This document shows positions 17,445-26,091 of a stretch of 64,000 bases of DNA, piece after piece. Source of the stretch: Parahaliea maris (lineage in GTDB: Bacteria; Pseudomonadota; Gammaproteobacteria; Pseudomonadales; Halieaceae). The DNA lies in the NCBI RefSeq assembly GCF_008064665.1, contig NZ_VRZA01000003.1:124001-188000 (forward strand), written 5' to 3'. The notes beneath the pieces are model-generated. The model was not told where the DNA came from and did no database searches. It saw only the letters and a list, made by a program, of their open reading frames with translations. Both the position numbers and the translations under genes were made by a program. Positions within the stretch are counted from its first letter, which is position 1. Every line of letters starts with the position of its first letter.

Positions 17445-17682
17445 CGTCAATCACGGCCCCGCTGGGCCCGGAGTGGGCGTTCCAGGCAATCAGCTGGATG
17501 ATCCGCAGGGGTGCAAGGGTACTCGCCAGAGCTGGACTGGACCCAGTACCTGCGGGTAACTGGTCCTTTACACTGTGTGCGAACACCGATTTGATGGAGA
17601 GCAGGGTGAATTGCCGCCTGAGGGCCCTCCCGGCACCCTGCGGTGACCAAAACCGACAGTCAGTAAAGCTCAAGGAGTCAGC
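17445..17682 (+). promoter_or_regulatory. Intergenic region with duplicated control block before copy 3
   Basis: A 238-bp gap, unlike the 38 bp between copies 1 and 2. It contains 17535-17571, which resembles the control block before copy 1 (13856-13892), and a degenerate form of the upstream palindrome at 17508-17525. This suggests that copy 3 has its own promoter derived from that of copy 1, possibly under the same regulator. A GGAG-type ribosome site (AAGGAG at 17672-17677) precedes the start of copy 3. Confidence 0.5.
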
Positions 17683-19389
17683 ATGAAACGAAAACTTCTC
17701 CCCTGGGGGATAGCGATGCTAGCCGCGTTCTCCGGTGGCCACGCTTTCGCAGAAGCACCCGCCGACCGGGTGTTCTATGGCGACCACATCATCACCATGG
17801 ACTCCGCCCTGCCCAGCGCCGAAGCCGTGGCAATCCGGGGAGATAGCATCGTCTACGTCGGTGACCGCGAAGGGGCGGGAGAATTTCTGGGAGCTGACAC
17901 CCAATCGGTAGAGCTCGGCGACAAGGCCCTGGTACCCGGGCTGATCGACTCTCACGGCCATGTCACCATGTCCGCCCGCCTGATTGACTACGTCAACGCC
18001 TCTTCTCCTCCGGTGGGCACCTCGGAAAATATCGGAGACATTCTCGAGTTGCTGAAGGACCGCCTGAAGAACAACCCGCCCCCCGAAGGTGGCTGGCTGA
18101 TGGCTTACGGCTACGACGACTCACTGCTGGCGGAAAACCGCCACCCCACCCGCCACGATCTCGACAAGGTTTCCGCGGACGTGCCAATTTACATGATGCA
18201 CGTCTCCGGCCACCTCGGCGCCGCCAACTCCGCTGCCCTGGCGGCCGCGGGCATTACCGAGGACACACCGAATCCGCCCGGCGGGGTGTTCCGCAGGGAG
18301 CGCGGCAGCCAGGTACCGAATGGTGTGGTCGAGGAAGCGGCCATGCAGAAACTGCTGATGCCCCAGTTTGCAGCCAATGCCGGGGACAGCTCAAAATTCG
18401 AACGCCAACTCAAGGAGGCGGTACAGCAATTTGCCAGCTATGGCATCACTACGATCCAGGACGGTGGTGCCCAGATGATGGACGTCAACGTGATGCGGGA
18501 CATGGCTGACAGAGGCGAAATCAAAGCGGATATTGTGGCCATCCCCGTGGCCCGTGGAAATCTCGACTTTGACGATGTTGCCGCGCTTTACGAGGAAGGC
18601 TATCACGGCAGCGTTCGCGTCGGTGGGGTCAAGTTTGTGGTTGATGGATCGCCACAAGGGCGCACCGCCTGGACCACCAAGCCCTACAATGCCAACCCCC
18701 ACGGCGTGGAAGGCCCCTACACCGCCTATCCCACCGTGGTGCCCAACGAGTTCAAGGCCCAGACCAAAGACCTGCTGCACCGGGGCATTCCCGTCTACGC
18801 GCACGGTAACGGCGATGCGGCCATCGATTTGACCATGGACGCAGTCGAAGAGGCCTTCGAGGGGGAAGAGATCCCCGACCACCGTTCGGTGATCATCCAC
18901 GCCCAGCTGATGCGCCCCGATCAGGTCGATCGAGCCGCCGAACTGGATATGGTGCCTTCTTTCTATTCGGCCCATTCCTTCTTCTGGGGTGACTGGCACC
19001 GGGAGAGTTTCGGCGACGAGCGCGCTTTCCACATCAGCCCGGCGCAATCGGCGCTACAGAAAGGTGTGCATTTCACCATCCACAACGACAGCCCGGTAGT
19101 GCCCCCGGACATGATGCGCCTGATGTGGATCGCGGTGAACCGCGAGACCCGTAATGGTGTGATCCTGGGCGAGGACCAGCGCCTGTCGCCCTACGACGCC
19201 CTGTACGCCATGACCCTGGGTGGCGCGTACCAGTATTTCGAGGAAGAGAAAAAGGGCTCCCTGACAGTGGGCAAACAGGCTGACCTCGTTGTACTGGGTG
19301 CCGACCCGCTTGAGGTCGATCCGAAGACCATCAAGGACATCCCGGTGCTGGAAACCATCTCCCGGGGTAAAACCATTTTCCAGCAATGA
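17683..19389 (+). CDS. Secreted YtcJ-type amidohydrolase, tandem copy 3
   Basis: A 568-residue paralogue of the two preceding genes, with signal peptide MKRKLLPWGIAMLAAFSGGH and cleavage near HAFA-EAPAD. The metal-site motifs are the same as in copies 1 and 2 (DSHGH, GGVKFVVDGSPQGR, AHGNGDAAID, HNDSPVVPP). The last 70 residues are almost identical in all three copies, while segments near 218-238 and 265-305 are unique. A strong terminator follows 23 bp after the stop. The function is a periplasmic C-N hydrolase of unknown substrate. Confidence 0.88.
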   Translation: MKRKLLPWGIAMLAAFSGGHAFAEAPADRVFYGDHIITMDSALPSAEAVAIRGDSIVYVGDREGAGEFLGADTQSVELGDKALVPGLIDSHGHVTMSARLIDYVNASSPPVGTSENIGDILELLKDRLKNNPPPEGGWLMAYGYDDSLLAENRHPTRHDLDKVSADVPIYMMHVSGHLGAANSAALAAAGITEDTPNPPGGVFRRERGSQVPNGVVEEAAMQKLLMPQFAANAGDSSKFERQLKEAVQQFASYGITTIQDGGAQMMDVNVMRDMADRGEIKADIVAIPVARGNLDFDDVAALYEEGYHGSVRVGGVKFVVDGSPQGRTAWTTKPYNANPHGVEGPYTAYPTVVPNEFKAQTKDLLHRGIPVYAHGNGDAAIDLTMDAVEEAFEGEEIPDHRSVIIHAQLMRPDQVDRAAELDMVPSFYSAHSFFWGDWHRESFGDERAFHISPAQSALQKGVHFTIHNDSPVVPPDMMRLMWIAVNRETRNGVILGEDQRLSPYDALYAMTLGGAYQYFEEEKKGSLTVGKQADLVVLGADPLEVDPKTIKDIPVLETISRGKTIFQQ

Positions 19390-19411
19390 GCTGAACCCCG
19401 CTCTCGAGGGC

Positions 19412-19440
19412 ATCAAATAGGCCGCTTCGGCCTATTTGAT
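19412..19440 (+). terminator. Intrinsic terminator after the amidohydrolase cluster
   Basis: Perfect 13-bp arms (19412-19424 and 19428-19440; ATCAAATAGGCCG/CGGCCTATTTGAT) with a CTT loop. The AT-rich base of the stem supplies TATTTGATT after the GC core. It closes the amidohydrolase transcript just 21 bp before the uvrD start codon, so uvrD must use a promoter overlapping or following this stem. Confidence 0.8.
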
Positions 19441-19461
19441 TGCCCGGAGACTCGGTAGAAT

Positions 19462-21618
19462 ATGCCGATGGACGTCTCCGATATTCTCTCCCCTCTCAAT
19501 AGTGCCCAGCGCGAGGCAGTTGCCGCAGAAAGCGATAACCTGCTGGTGCTGGCCGGTGCCGGCAGCGGCAAAACCCGTGTACTGGTCCACCGTATCGCCT
19601 GGCTGATCCGGGCCCAGGGTCTCTCCCCCCACGCCATCCTCGCGGTGACCTTTACCAACAAGGCCGCCAAGGAGATGCGCAGCCGCATCGAGGAGATGAT
19701 GAACATCTCCACCCGCGGCATGTGGGTGGGGACCTTCCACGGCCTGGCTCACCGCCTGCTCAAGGCGCACTGGAAGGAAGCCGGACTGCCGCAGAATTTC
19801 CAGATACTGGATGCCGACGACCAGCTGCGCCTGGTCAAGCGGGTCTGCCGTGAGCTGGACCTGGACGAGTCCCGCTGGCCCCCCAAGCAGGCCATGTGGT
19901 ACATCAATGGCCAGAAGGACGAAGGCCTGCGGGCGGCCCATATCGAGGTGCCCCACGGCGACCTCTATGGCCAGACCATGCTGCGCGTCTACCAGGCCTA
20001 TGAAACGGCCTGCAATCGCGCTGGCCTGGTCGACTTTGCCGAGTTGCTGTTGCGGGCCCATGAACTCTGGCTGAAAAGCCCCGCCGTGCTGGCCCATTAC
20101 CAGGGCCGGTTCCGCCAGATCCTGGTGGACGAGTTCCAGGACACCAATACCATCCAGTACGCCTGGTTGCGGGTGCTCGCGGGCAAACAGATTCCCGTGG
20201 TGGCGGTGGGCGATGACGACCAGTCCATCTACGGCTGGCGCGGGGCCAAGATCGAAAACATCCAGCGTTTCGCCGACGATTTTGCCGGCTGCCAGACGGT
20301 GCGCCTGGAGCAGAACTACCGTTCCACCCAGACCATCCTGCAGGCGGCCAACGGGGTTATCGCCCACAATTTTGGCCGTCTCGGCAAGGAACTGTGGAGT
20401 TCCGGGGAGAGCGGCGAACCGATCACCCTCTATGCCGGCTTCAACGAACAGGACGAGGCGCGATTTATCGTCGAGCAGGCCCAGGCCTGGATCGATGACG
20501 GCAATGCCCGCAGCTCCGTGGCGGTGCTGTATCGCTCCAACGCCCAGTCGCGGGTGCTGGAGGAATCCCTGATACGCGCCGGCATTCCCTACCGTATTCA
20601 CGGCGGCCAGCGTTTCTACGAGCGTATGGAAATCCGCAATGCCCTGGCTTACCTGCGGCTGATCCTCAACCGCGGTGACGACGCGGCCATCGAACGGGTG
20701 ATCAACACGCCGCCCCGGGGCATCGGCAGCAAGACGCTGGAAACTGTGCGCGAGGTGGCGCGTACCCGGGAGATATCCCTGTGGCAGGCCATTCGATTCG
20801 CCATTTCCGAAAAGCTCCTGCCGGCCCGCGCCCTTGGCGCGCTGGAGGGGTTCTCGGTGCTGATCGACGAGATGGATAACGGCACTGATGAGATGCTGCT
20901 GGAAGAACTGGTGGAGCACGTCGAGCACGCCTCCGGGCTGATCGAATTCCACAAAAAGGAAAAGGGCGAGAAGGGCCAGGCCAGGGTGGAAAACCTCGAG
21001 GAACTGGTGAGTGCCGCGCGCCAGTTCGAGCCAGAGGGCGAAGAACTCTCACCGCTACAGCAGTTTCTCGACAACGCTGCACTGGATGCGGGTGACGCCC
21101 AGGCCGATGCCCATGAGGACAGCATCCAGTTGATGACCCTGCACTCGGCGAAGGGTCTCGAGTTTCCCCTGGTGTTCCTGGCGGGGATGGAAGAGAACCT
21201 GTTTCCCCACCGAATGTCGCTGGAGGAGCCCGGCCGCCTCGAGGAGGAACGCCGGTTGTGTTATGTGGGGATTACCCGGGCCATGGCGCGCCTGTACATC
21301 ACCTACGCCGAGACCCGGCGTATTCACGGCAGTGAGTCCTACAACAGCCCTTCGCGCTTTATCCGCGAAATCCCCGCGGAACTGCTGCAGGAAGTACGCC
21401 TCAACAATACGGTAGCGGCGCCGGTCAGCAGCCTGACCCAGGCCCAGGTGCCCGACACCGGCCTCAGCCTGGGCCAGCGCGTGTTCCACCAGATCTTCGG
21501 CGAGGGAGTGGTGTTAAACTTCGAAGGGCGTGGGAACAATGCCCGGGTGGAAGTGCACTTCGACGCCGAGGGCAGCAAGTGGCTGGTGGTGCAATACGCC
21601 AACCTGCAGTGCCTGTAG
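19462..21618 (+). CDS. uvrD: DNA helicase II
   Basis: A 718-residue superfamily 1A 3'-5' DNA helicase used in nucleotide excision and mismatch repair. Visible motifs are Walker A (AGAGSGKT), motif Ia (AVTFTNKAAKEM), motif II (VDEFQDTN), motif III (VGDDDQSIYGWRG), motif IV (EQNYRST), motif V (TLHSAKGLEFPLVF) and motif VI (YVGITRA). The C-terminal UvrD tail is present (LGQRVFHQIFGEGVVL). Two starts are possible: ATG 19462 and ATG 19468 (MDVSDILSPLN, which matches the usual UvrD N-terminus). A TAGAAT sequence directly before 19462 may be part of its promoter. Confidence 0.96.
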   Translation: MPMDVSDILSPLNSAQREAVAAESDNLLVLAGAGSGKTRVLVHRIAWLIRAQGLSPHAILAVTFTNKAAKEMRSRIEEMMNISTRGMWVGTFHGLAHRLLKAHWKEAGLPQNFQILDADDQLRLVKRVCRELDLDESRWPPKQAMWYINGQKDEGLRAAHIEVPHGDLYGQTMLRVYQAYETACNRAGLVDFAELLLRAHELWLKSPAVLAHYQGRFRQILVDEFQDTNTIQYAWLRVLAGKQIPVVAVGDDDQSIYGWRGAKIENIQRFADDFAGCQTVRLEQNYRSTQTILQAANGVIAHNFGRLGKELWSSGESGEPITLYAGFNEQDEARFIVEQAQAWIDDGNARSSVAVLYRSNAQSRVLEESLIRAGIPYRIHGGQRFYERMEIRNALAYLRLILNRGDDAAIERVINTPPRGIGSKTLETVREVARTREISLWQAIRFAISEKLLPARALGALEGFSVLIDEMDNGTDEMLLEELVEHVEHASGLIEFHKKEKGEKGQARVENLEELVSAARQFEPEGEELSPLQQFLDNAALDAGDAQADAHEDSIQLMTLHSAKGLEFPLVFLAGMEENLFPHRMSLEEPGRLEEERRLCYVGITRAMARLYITYAETRRIHGSESYNSPSRFIREIPAELLQEVRLNNTVAAPVSSLTQAQVPDTGLSLGQRVFHQIFGEGVVLNFEGRGNNARVEVHFDAEGSKWLVVQYANLQCL

Positions 21619-21673
21619 GGCTCGGTCGACCCGGGCCTGGATAATAACAACCGTCAAACAGACCTGATAATCG

Positions 21674-22855
21674 ATGACCAATAACTCGACCCGTTACGCT
21701 CCCCTCATCATCCTGCTGCTGGTTGCCGCCCTGGTACTGGTGATCGGCCTGTGGGCGAGTGACGTGGGGCGTGCCGCCCGCCAGAATCACACCACGGGTG
21801 AGATGGCTGCGGCGGGGCAGCAAGCGCAATACCACTGGAAGATCGTTACCACCTGGCCCAAGAACCTCCCGGGACTGGGCGCTGCGCCGGAAAACTTCGC
21901 CCGCCTGTTGGGTGAGATGAGCGGCGGTCGGCTGACGGCCAGGGTCTATGGCGCCGGAGAAATCGTACCCGCCTTCGAGGTGTTCGACGCCGTCTCCCAG
22001 GGGGTGGCCGACGCCGGGCATGGCGCGTCCTACTACTGGAAGGGCAAGATCCCCTCTTCCGTATTTTTTACTGCGGTACCCTTCGGAATGACCGCCCAGG
22101 AGATGAACGGCTGGTTGCAGTATGGCGGGGGCCTGGAGGTCTGGCGCGAAGTCTACGCGCCGTTCAACATTGTGCCCTATGCCGGTGGCAGTACCGGGGT
22201 GCAGATGGCGGGCTGGTTCAATCGTGAACTCAAAAGCGTAGACGATCTCAAGGGCCTGAAAATGCGTATTCCCGGACTGGCCGGGGATGTATTCACCCGT
22301 GCCGGAGGGACTTCCGTACGGATTCCCGGTGGCGAGGTTTACACCTCACTGCAAACCGGCGTGATCGACGCCGCCGAATGGGTTGGGCCGTATAACGACC
22401 TGGCACTGGGTCTGCACGAGGTGGCGAAATACTACTACTACCCCGGCTGGCACGAACCGGGCGCCATGCTCGAGTTTATCGTCAACCAGGATTCACTGGC
22501 CGCCCTGCCACCAGATCTTCAGGCAATTGTGCAGGGCGCCGCCCAGGCGGCCAACCTGGAAATGCTCAATGAGTTCACCGCCCGCAACAACACGGCCCTG
22601 CGGGAACTGGTGGACAATCACGGTGTGCAGCTACGGCGGTTGCCGGATGATGTGCTGAAGGCACTGTATGACGCGAGCGAGGAAGTGCTGGCGGAACTGG
22701 TGGCGTCTGACCCGCTGGCCGCGAAGGTAAATGCCTCTTTCCAGGCCTTCTACCGCAATGTGCGCGCCTACCACCATATTTCCGAGCAGGCCTATATCAA
22801 TGCCCGCGATGTGGTGCTACCTCCCGAGGGAGAGGTAGCGAAGCAACCGGACTAG
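21674..22855 (+). CDS. dctP: TRAP transporter substrate-binding protein, TakP/DctP-like
   Basis: A 393-residue periplasmic solute-binding protein of a TRAP transporter. The N-terminus has one hydrophobic helix (YAPLIILLLVAALVLVIGLW) that acts as signal or anchor. The mature part starts near WKIVTTWPKNLPGLG. The segment TGVIDAAEWVGPYNDLALG is characteristic of the TakP-like branch binding 2-oxo acids, and the conserved arginine is in GLKMRIPG. Its membrane partners dctQ and dctM are nearby but on the opposite strand, separated by yciA. The ligand, possibly a 2-oxo or hydroxy acid, is inferred from the family. Confidence 0.88.
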   Translation: MTNNSTRYAPLIILLLVAALVLVIGLWASDVGRAARQNHTTGEMAAAGQQAQYHWKIVTTWPKNLPGLGAAPENFARLLGEMSGGRLTARVYGAGEIVPAFEVFDAVSQGVADAGHGASYYWKGKIPSSVFFTAVPFGMTAQEMNGWLQYGGGLEVWREVYAPFNIVPYAGGSTGVQMAGWFNRELKSVDDLKGLKMRIPGLAGDVFTRAGGTSVRIPGGEVYTSLQTGVIDAAEWVGPYNDLALGLHEVAKYYYYPGWHEPGAMLEFIVNQDSLAALPPDLQAIVQGAAQAANLEMLNEFTARNNTALRELVDNHGVQLRRLPDDVLKALYDASEEVLAELVASDPLAAKVNASFQAFYRNVRAYHHISEQAYINARDVVLPPEGEVAKQPD

Positions 22856-22860
22856 CCGGT

Positions 22861-23253
22861 TCAGGGGTTGATGGCGCGGGTGCGGCCCTTCTCGTCGATG
22901 GCCACAAAGACGAACTCGCCCTCGGTCACCTTGAGTGGGTCGCCGTCGTGCTTGGAGTTGATCCAGACCTCTACCACGATGCGAATCGAGCTGCGGCCAA
23001 CGTCCACCACATCGCAATAGCAGCTCACCACCGCACCTACGTGCACTGGGGTGAGAAAGGCCATGCCGCTAATGGCGACGGTGGCCACGCGCCCTCCCGC
23101 CACGTCCGTAGCGGTGATAGAGCCGCCAATATCCATCTGGGACAGCAGCCAGCCGCCGAAGATATCCCCGTTGGCATTGGTGTCCTTGGGCATGGCGATG
23201 GTCTGCAGGGCCAGTTCTCCCTGGGGAATGGGGGCGGAATCTATATCACTCAT
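22861..23253 (-). CDS. yciA: Acyl-CoA thioesterase, YciA-like hotdog protein
   Basis: A 130-residue single-hotdog acyl-CoA thioesterase. Family marks are PKDTNANGDIFGGWLLSQMD, with the catalytic Asp region, and the hydrophobic-helix block GGRVATVAISGMAFLTPVHV. It hydrolyses acyl-CoAs in the cytoplasm, probably returning free CoA from a wide substrate range. It lies 29 bp downstream of dctM on the same strand and likely shares its transcript. It converges with dctP with 5 bp between the stops, and a short AACCGG/CCGGTT hairpin covers both stops. Confidence 0.9.
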   Translation of the reverse strand: MSDIDSAPIPQGELALQTIAMPKDTNANGDIFGGWLLSQMDIGGSITATDVAGGRVATVAISGMAFLTPVHVGAVVSCYCDVVDVGRSSIRIVVEVWINSKHDGDPLKVTEGEFVFVAIDEKGRTRAINP

Positions 23254-23282
23254 GGTTTCGCGACTCGCGTGCGCTCAGGGGT

Positions 23283-24647
23283 TTATCGGGCCAGTTGTGC
23301 CGGCAGCCAGGTAGCCAGGTCGGGCCACACCCACAGGGTGGCCAACACCAGCAACTGGATAAGTATAAAAGGAATAACCCCCCGGTAGATAGCGCTGGTC
23401 GGCAGGGATTCCGGCGCTACCCCCCGCAGGTAAAACAGGGCAAAGCCGAAGGGGGGTGTCAGGAAGGAAGTCTGCAGGTTGATGGCTATCATGATCCCGA
23501 GCCAGATCGGGTCCAGGCCCATGGCCAGCAATATCGGGCCCACGATCGGCACCACCACGAAGGTGATCTCGATGAAGTCGAGGATGAATCCCAGCAGGAA
23601 TATGATCAACATGACCACCAGGGTTGCCCCCAGCACACCGCCGGGGAGCCCCTCGAAAAAGTGGTGAATGAGCTCTTCGCCGCCAAATCCGCGGAAAACC
23701 AGGGAAAACAGTGCCGCCCCGATCAGGATCATGAACACCATGCAGGTCACCTCCATGGTGTCGCGGGCAACCTCCCGCAGGCGAGCTACATCCATTTGCC
23801 CCTTGGCGAGGGCCAGCAGCAGTGCGCCGACGGCTCCGACACCTGCCGCCTCCGTGGGGGTGGCCGCTCCGGCCAGAATAGAACCCAGTACCACGGCGAT
23901 CAGCAGCAGCGGGGGAACCAGGCCCTTGAGCAGCGCGTGCCCGGGCAGTGGTTCCTGCTCCGCCGGTGGCGCGTGCTCGGGCCGGAACCAGGCGACCAGC
24001 AGCACATAGGCCATGTACAGGGCGACCAGCAGCAGGCCCGGGAACAGGGCGCCGATGAACAGGTCGCCGACGGATACCGTCTTGGGATTGAAAATGTTCA
24101 TGGCCAGCTGGGCCTGCTGGTAGGCGTTCGAGAGCACGTCACCGAGCAGCACCAGCGCGATGGACGGCGGAATAATCTGCCCCAGGGTGCCGGTGGCGCA
24201 GATGGTGCCGGTAGCGAGTGAGGGTTTGTAGCCTCCCTTGAGCATACTCGGCAGTGACAGCAGACCCATGGTGACTACGGTCGCACCGACAATACCGGTA
24301 CTGGCTGCCAGCAGGGTACCCACCAGGATCACCGAAATACCGAGGCCACCCCGCAAACGGCCAAAGACCCGGGACATGCTGTCGAGCAGTTCTTCTGCCA
24401 CCCGGGATTTTTCCAGCGTCACGCCCATGAGGATGAACAGCGGTACCGCGATGAGGGTGGTATTGCTGATGGTGCCGAACAGCCGGCCCGGCAGGGCAGA
24501 CAGGAAACTGGGGTCGAAGCCTCCCGCGATAATGCCTCCGGCGGCGAAAGCCAGGGCGGTGCCCGCCAGGGTAAACGCCACCGGGTAACCCAGCATCAGC
24601 AGCAGGCAGACCGCCGCGAACATCAACAGCGCAATGTAGCCGCTCAT
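23283..24647 (-). CDS. dctM: TRAP transporter large permease DctM
   Basis: A 454-residue membrane protein with about 12 helices that carries out Na+-driven import with DctQ and the binding protein. Family marks include the N-terminal LGYPVAFTLAGTAL, LFILMGVTLEKS, GIVGATVVTMG, the block ATGTLGQIIPPSIALVLLG, and LQTSFLTPPFGFALFYL near the C-terminus. A longer frame begins upstream at 24893, but MSGYIALLMFAAV at 24647 overlaps the dctQ stop (ATGA) and is the natural start. It is coupled to dctQ and followed by yciA. Confidence 0.92.
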   Translation of the reverse strand: MSGYIALLMFAAVCLLLMLGYPVAFTLAGTALAFAAGGIIAGGFDPSFLSALPGRLFGTISNTTLIAVPLFILMGVTLEKSRVAEELLDSMSRVFGRLRGGLGISVILVGTLLAASTGIVGATVVTMGLLSLPSMLKGGYKPSLATGTICATGTLGQIIPPSIALVLLGDVLSNAYQQAQLAMNIFNPKTVSVGDLFIGALFPGLLLVALYMAYVLLVAWFRPEHAPPAEQEPLPGHALLKGLVPPLLLIAVVLGSILAGAATPTEAAGVGAVGALLLALAKGQMDVARLREVARDTMEVTCMVFMILIGAALFSLVFRGFGGEELIHHFFEGLPGGVLGATLVVMLIIFLLGFILDFIEITFVVVPIVGPILLAMGLDPIWLGIMIAINLQTSFLTPPFGFALFYLRGVAPESLPTSAIYRGVIPFILIQLLVLATLWVWPDLATWLPAQLAR

Positions 24648-25156
24648 GCCGAGGCATCCCTGTTGTGCATCAGAACCTCGGCGCTGCGCAGGGTTTCCGC
24701 CAGCCCCTGCAGGAAGAGGTTGGCCGCCATTAACGGCAACAGCGTCTTGAGCAGGAAGACGGCGGGAATGCCCCCCGGTTCCGGCGAGCTTTCCCGGATG
24801 ACCCAGGCTTCGGCCACATAGTTCCAGCTGATGGCGAAGATGAAGGCACACAGGGGCAGCAGGAACACGATGCCGCCGAGGGCGTTTACCCATGCCTTTG
24901 CCCGTGGGGAGAAGTGACGGTAGAAAATGTCCACCCGCACATGGCCGTCCCGGCGCAGGGTATAGGCGGCCCCGAGGGTGAAGAGCGTACCGTGAAGGTA
25001 GGTAATGGCCTCCTGGGCGGCGATGGAGCCGACATTGAAGCCGTAACGCATGACCACGACCAGTGCAGTCAGCAGGGCCATGGCCACTGCCAGCCAGGCC
25101 AGGAGGCGGCCGCTGGCTTCGGTAAAGCGGTCGATCGCGGCGATCAGTCGGGGCAT
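24644..25156 (-). CDS. dctQ: TRAP transporter small permease DctQ
   Basis: A 170-residue, four-helix membrane protein of the TRAP small-subunit family (VVVMRYGFNVGSIAAQEAIT; LHGTLFTLGAAYTLRRDGHV; RVDIFYRHFS). It pairs with DctM to form the transport unit. The stop overlaps the dctM start. The ATG is at 25156, and the 107-bp gap to the divergent yaaA gene should carry the promoter of dctQ-dctM-yciA. Confidence 0.92.
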   Translation of the reverse strand: MPRLIAAIDRFTEASGRLLAWLAVAMALLTALVVVMRYGFNVGSIAAQEAITYLHGTLFTLGAAYTLRRDGHVRVDIFYRHFSPRAKAWVNALGGIVFLLPLCAFIFAISWNYVAEAWVIRESSPEPGGIPAVFLLKTLLPLMAANLFLQGLAETLRSAEVLMHNRDASA

Positions 25157-25263
25157 TCGTTATTGGACTTTTGCAACGGTGGGGCGGAGCGTATCATAGC
25201 CCCTCAATTCACGCGAAAGCTTCCCCGCCCCGGTTGTCGCCGAGGGCCTGTGGATGAGGATTC

Positions 25264-26049
25264 ATGCTCACTGTAATATCTCCAGCCAAGACACTCGATT
25301 TCGATACCCCGCCCCACACTCGCAAAGCCACCCAGCCGCAGTTTATCGACCGCGCCGCCGACCTGGTGGAGGATGCACGGGGGCTTGGTCCCGACGATAT
25401 CCGCGAGTTAATGGGGGTGAGCGAAAATATCGCGGAACTCAACCACGCCCGCTTCATGAACTGGGCGCAGCCCTTTTCCCTCGACAATGCCAAGCAGGCG
25501 GTGCTGGCTTTTCGCGGCGACGTCTATACCGGCCTTGAAGCCGATACCCTGAGCGCCAGCCAGCTCGGCTACGCCCAGAAACACCTGCGCATTCTCTCCG
25601 GCCTGTACGGCCTGCTGCGTCCGCTCGACCTGATGCAGCCCTACCGCCTGGAAATGGGCCTGAAATTTGCTAACCGCGGCGGCAAGAACCTGTACGAATT
25701 CTGGGGTTCGGAGCTGACATCCGCCCTCAATACCGCCCTGAAAAAATCGGCTAACCCGGTACTGGTGAACCTGGCGTCCAATGAGTATTTCCGGGCGGTG
25801 AAACCGCGGGAGCTAGAGGCGGACATCATCACCCCGGTGTTCAAGGACCTCAAGAACGGCAAGTACAAGGTCATCAGCTTTTATGCCAAGAAGGCCCGGG
25901 GCCAGATGGCCCGCCACATCATCGAGCAGGAGCTCGATGATGTGGCGGGACTCAAGAAGTTCCGCCGGGACGGTTATCGCTACAATGCAAAAGAGTCCAG
26001 CGCGCGGGAACTGGTATTTACCCGGGACGTTCCACCCACAGCCGCGTAA
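25264..26049 (+). CDS. yaaA: Peroxide stress resistance protein YaaA
   Basis: A 261-residue UPF0246/YaaA protein. In E. coli, YaaA lowers free iron and DNA damage during H2O2 stress and its gene is in the OxyR regulon. Family marks are MLTVISPAKTLDFDTP, LYGLLRPLDLMQPYRLEMG, LVNLASNEYFRAV and the C-terminal KKARGQMARHIIEQ. Length is normal. Given the OxyR-AhpCF locus 15 kb away, OxyR control is plausible, but I saw no clear site. The next gene, a monooxygenase, follows after 42 bp. Confidence 0.95.
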   Translation: MLTVISPAKTLDFDTPPHTRKATQPQFIDRAADLVEDARGLGPDDIRELMGVSENIAELNHARFMNWAQPFSLDNAKQAVLAFRGDVYTGLEADTLSASQLGYAQKHLRILSGLYGLLRPLDLMQPYRLEMGLKFANRGGKNLYEFWGSELTSALNTALKKSANPVLVNLASNEYFRAVKPRELEADIITPVFKDLKNGKYKVISFYAKKARGQMARHIIEQELDDVAGLKKFRRDGYRYNAKESSARELVFTRDVPPTAA

Positions 26050-26091
26050 TCCCGGATACCGCTCCATACAATAAAATTTAAAGGAGACCCC

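Noticed and set aside
19432-20952. A 506-codon minus-strand open frame opposite uvrD
   Set aside because: It is antisense to all N-terminal helicase motifs of uvrD, shows no protein family character, and is rich in His/Gly/Gln as expected for an antisense shadow.
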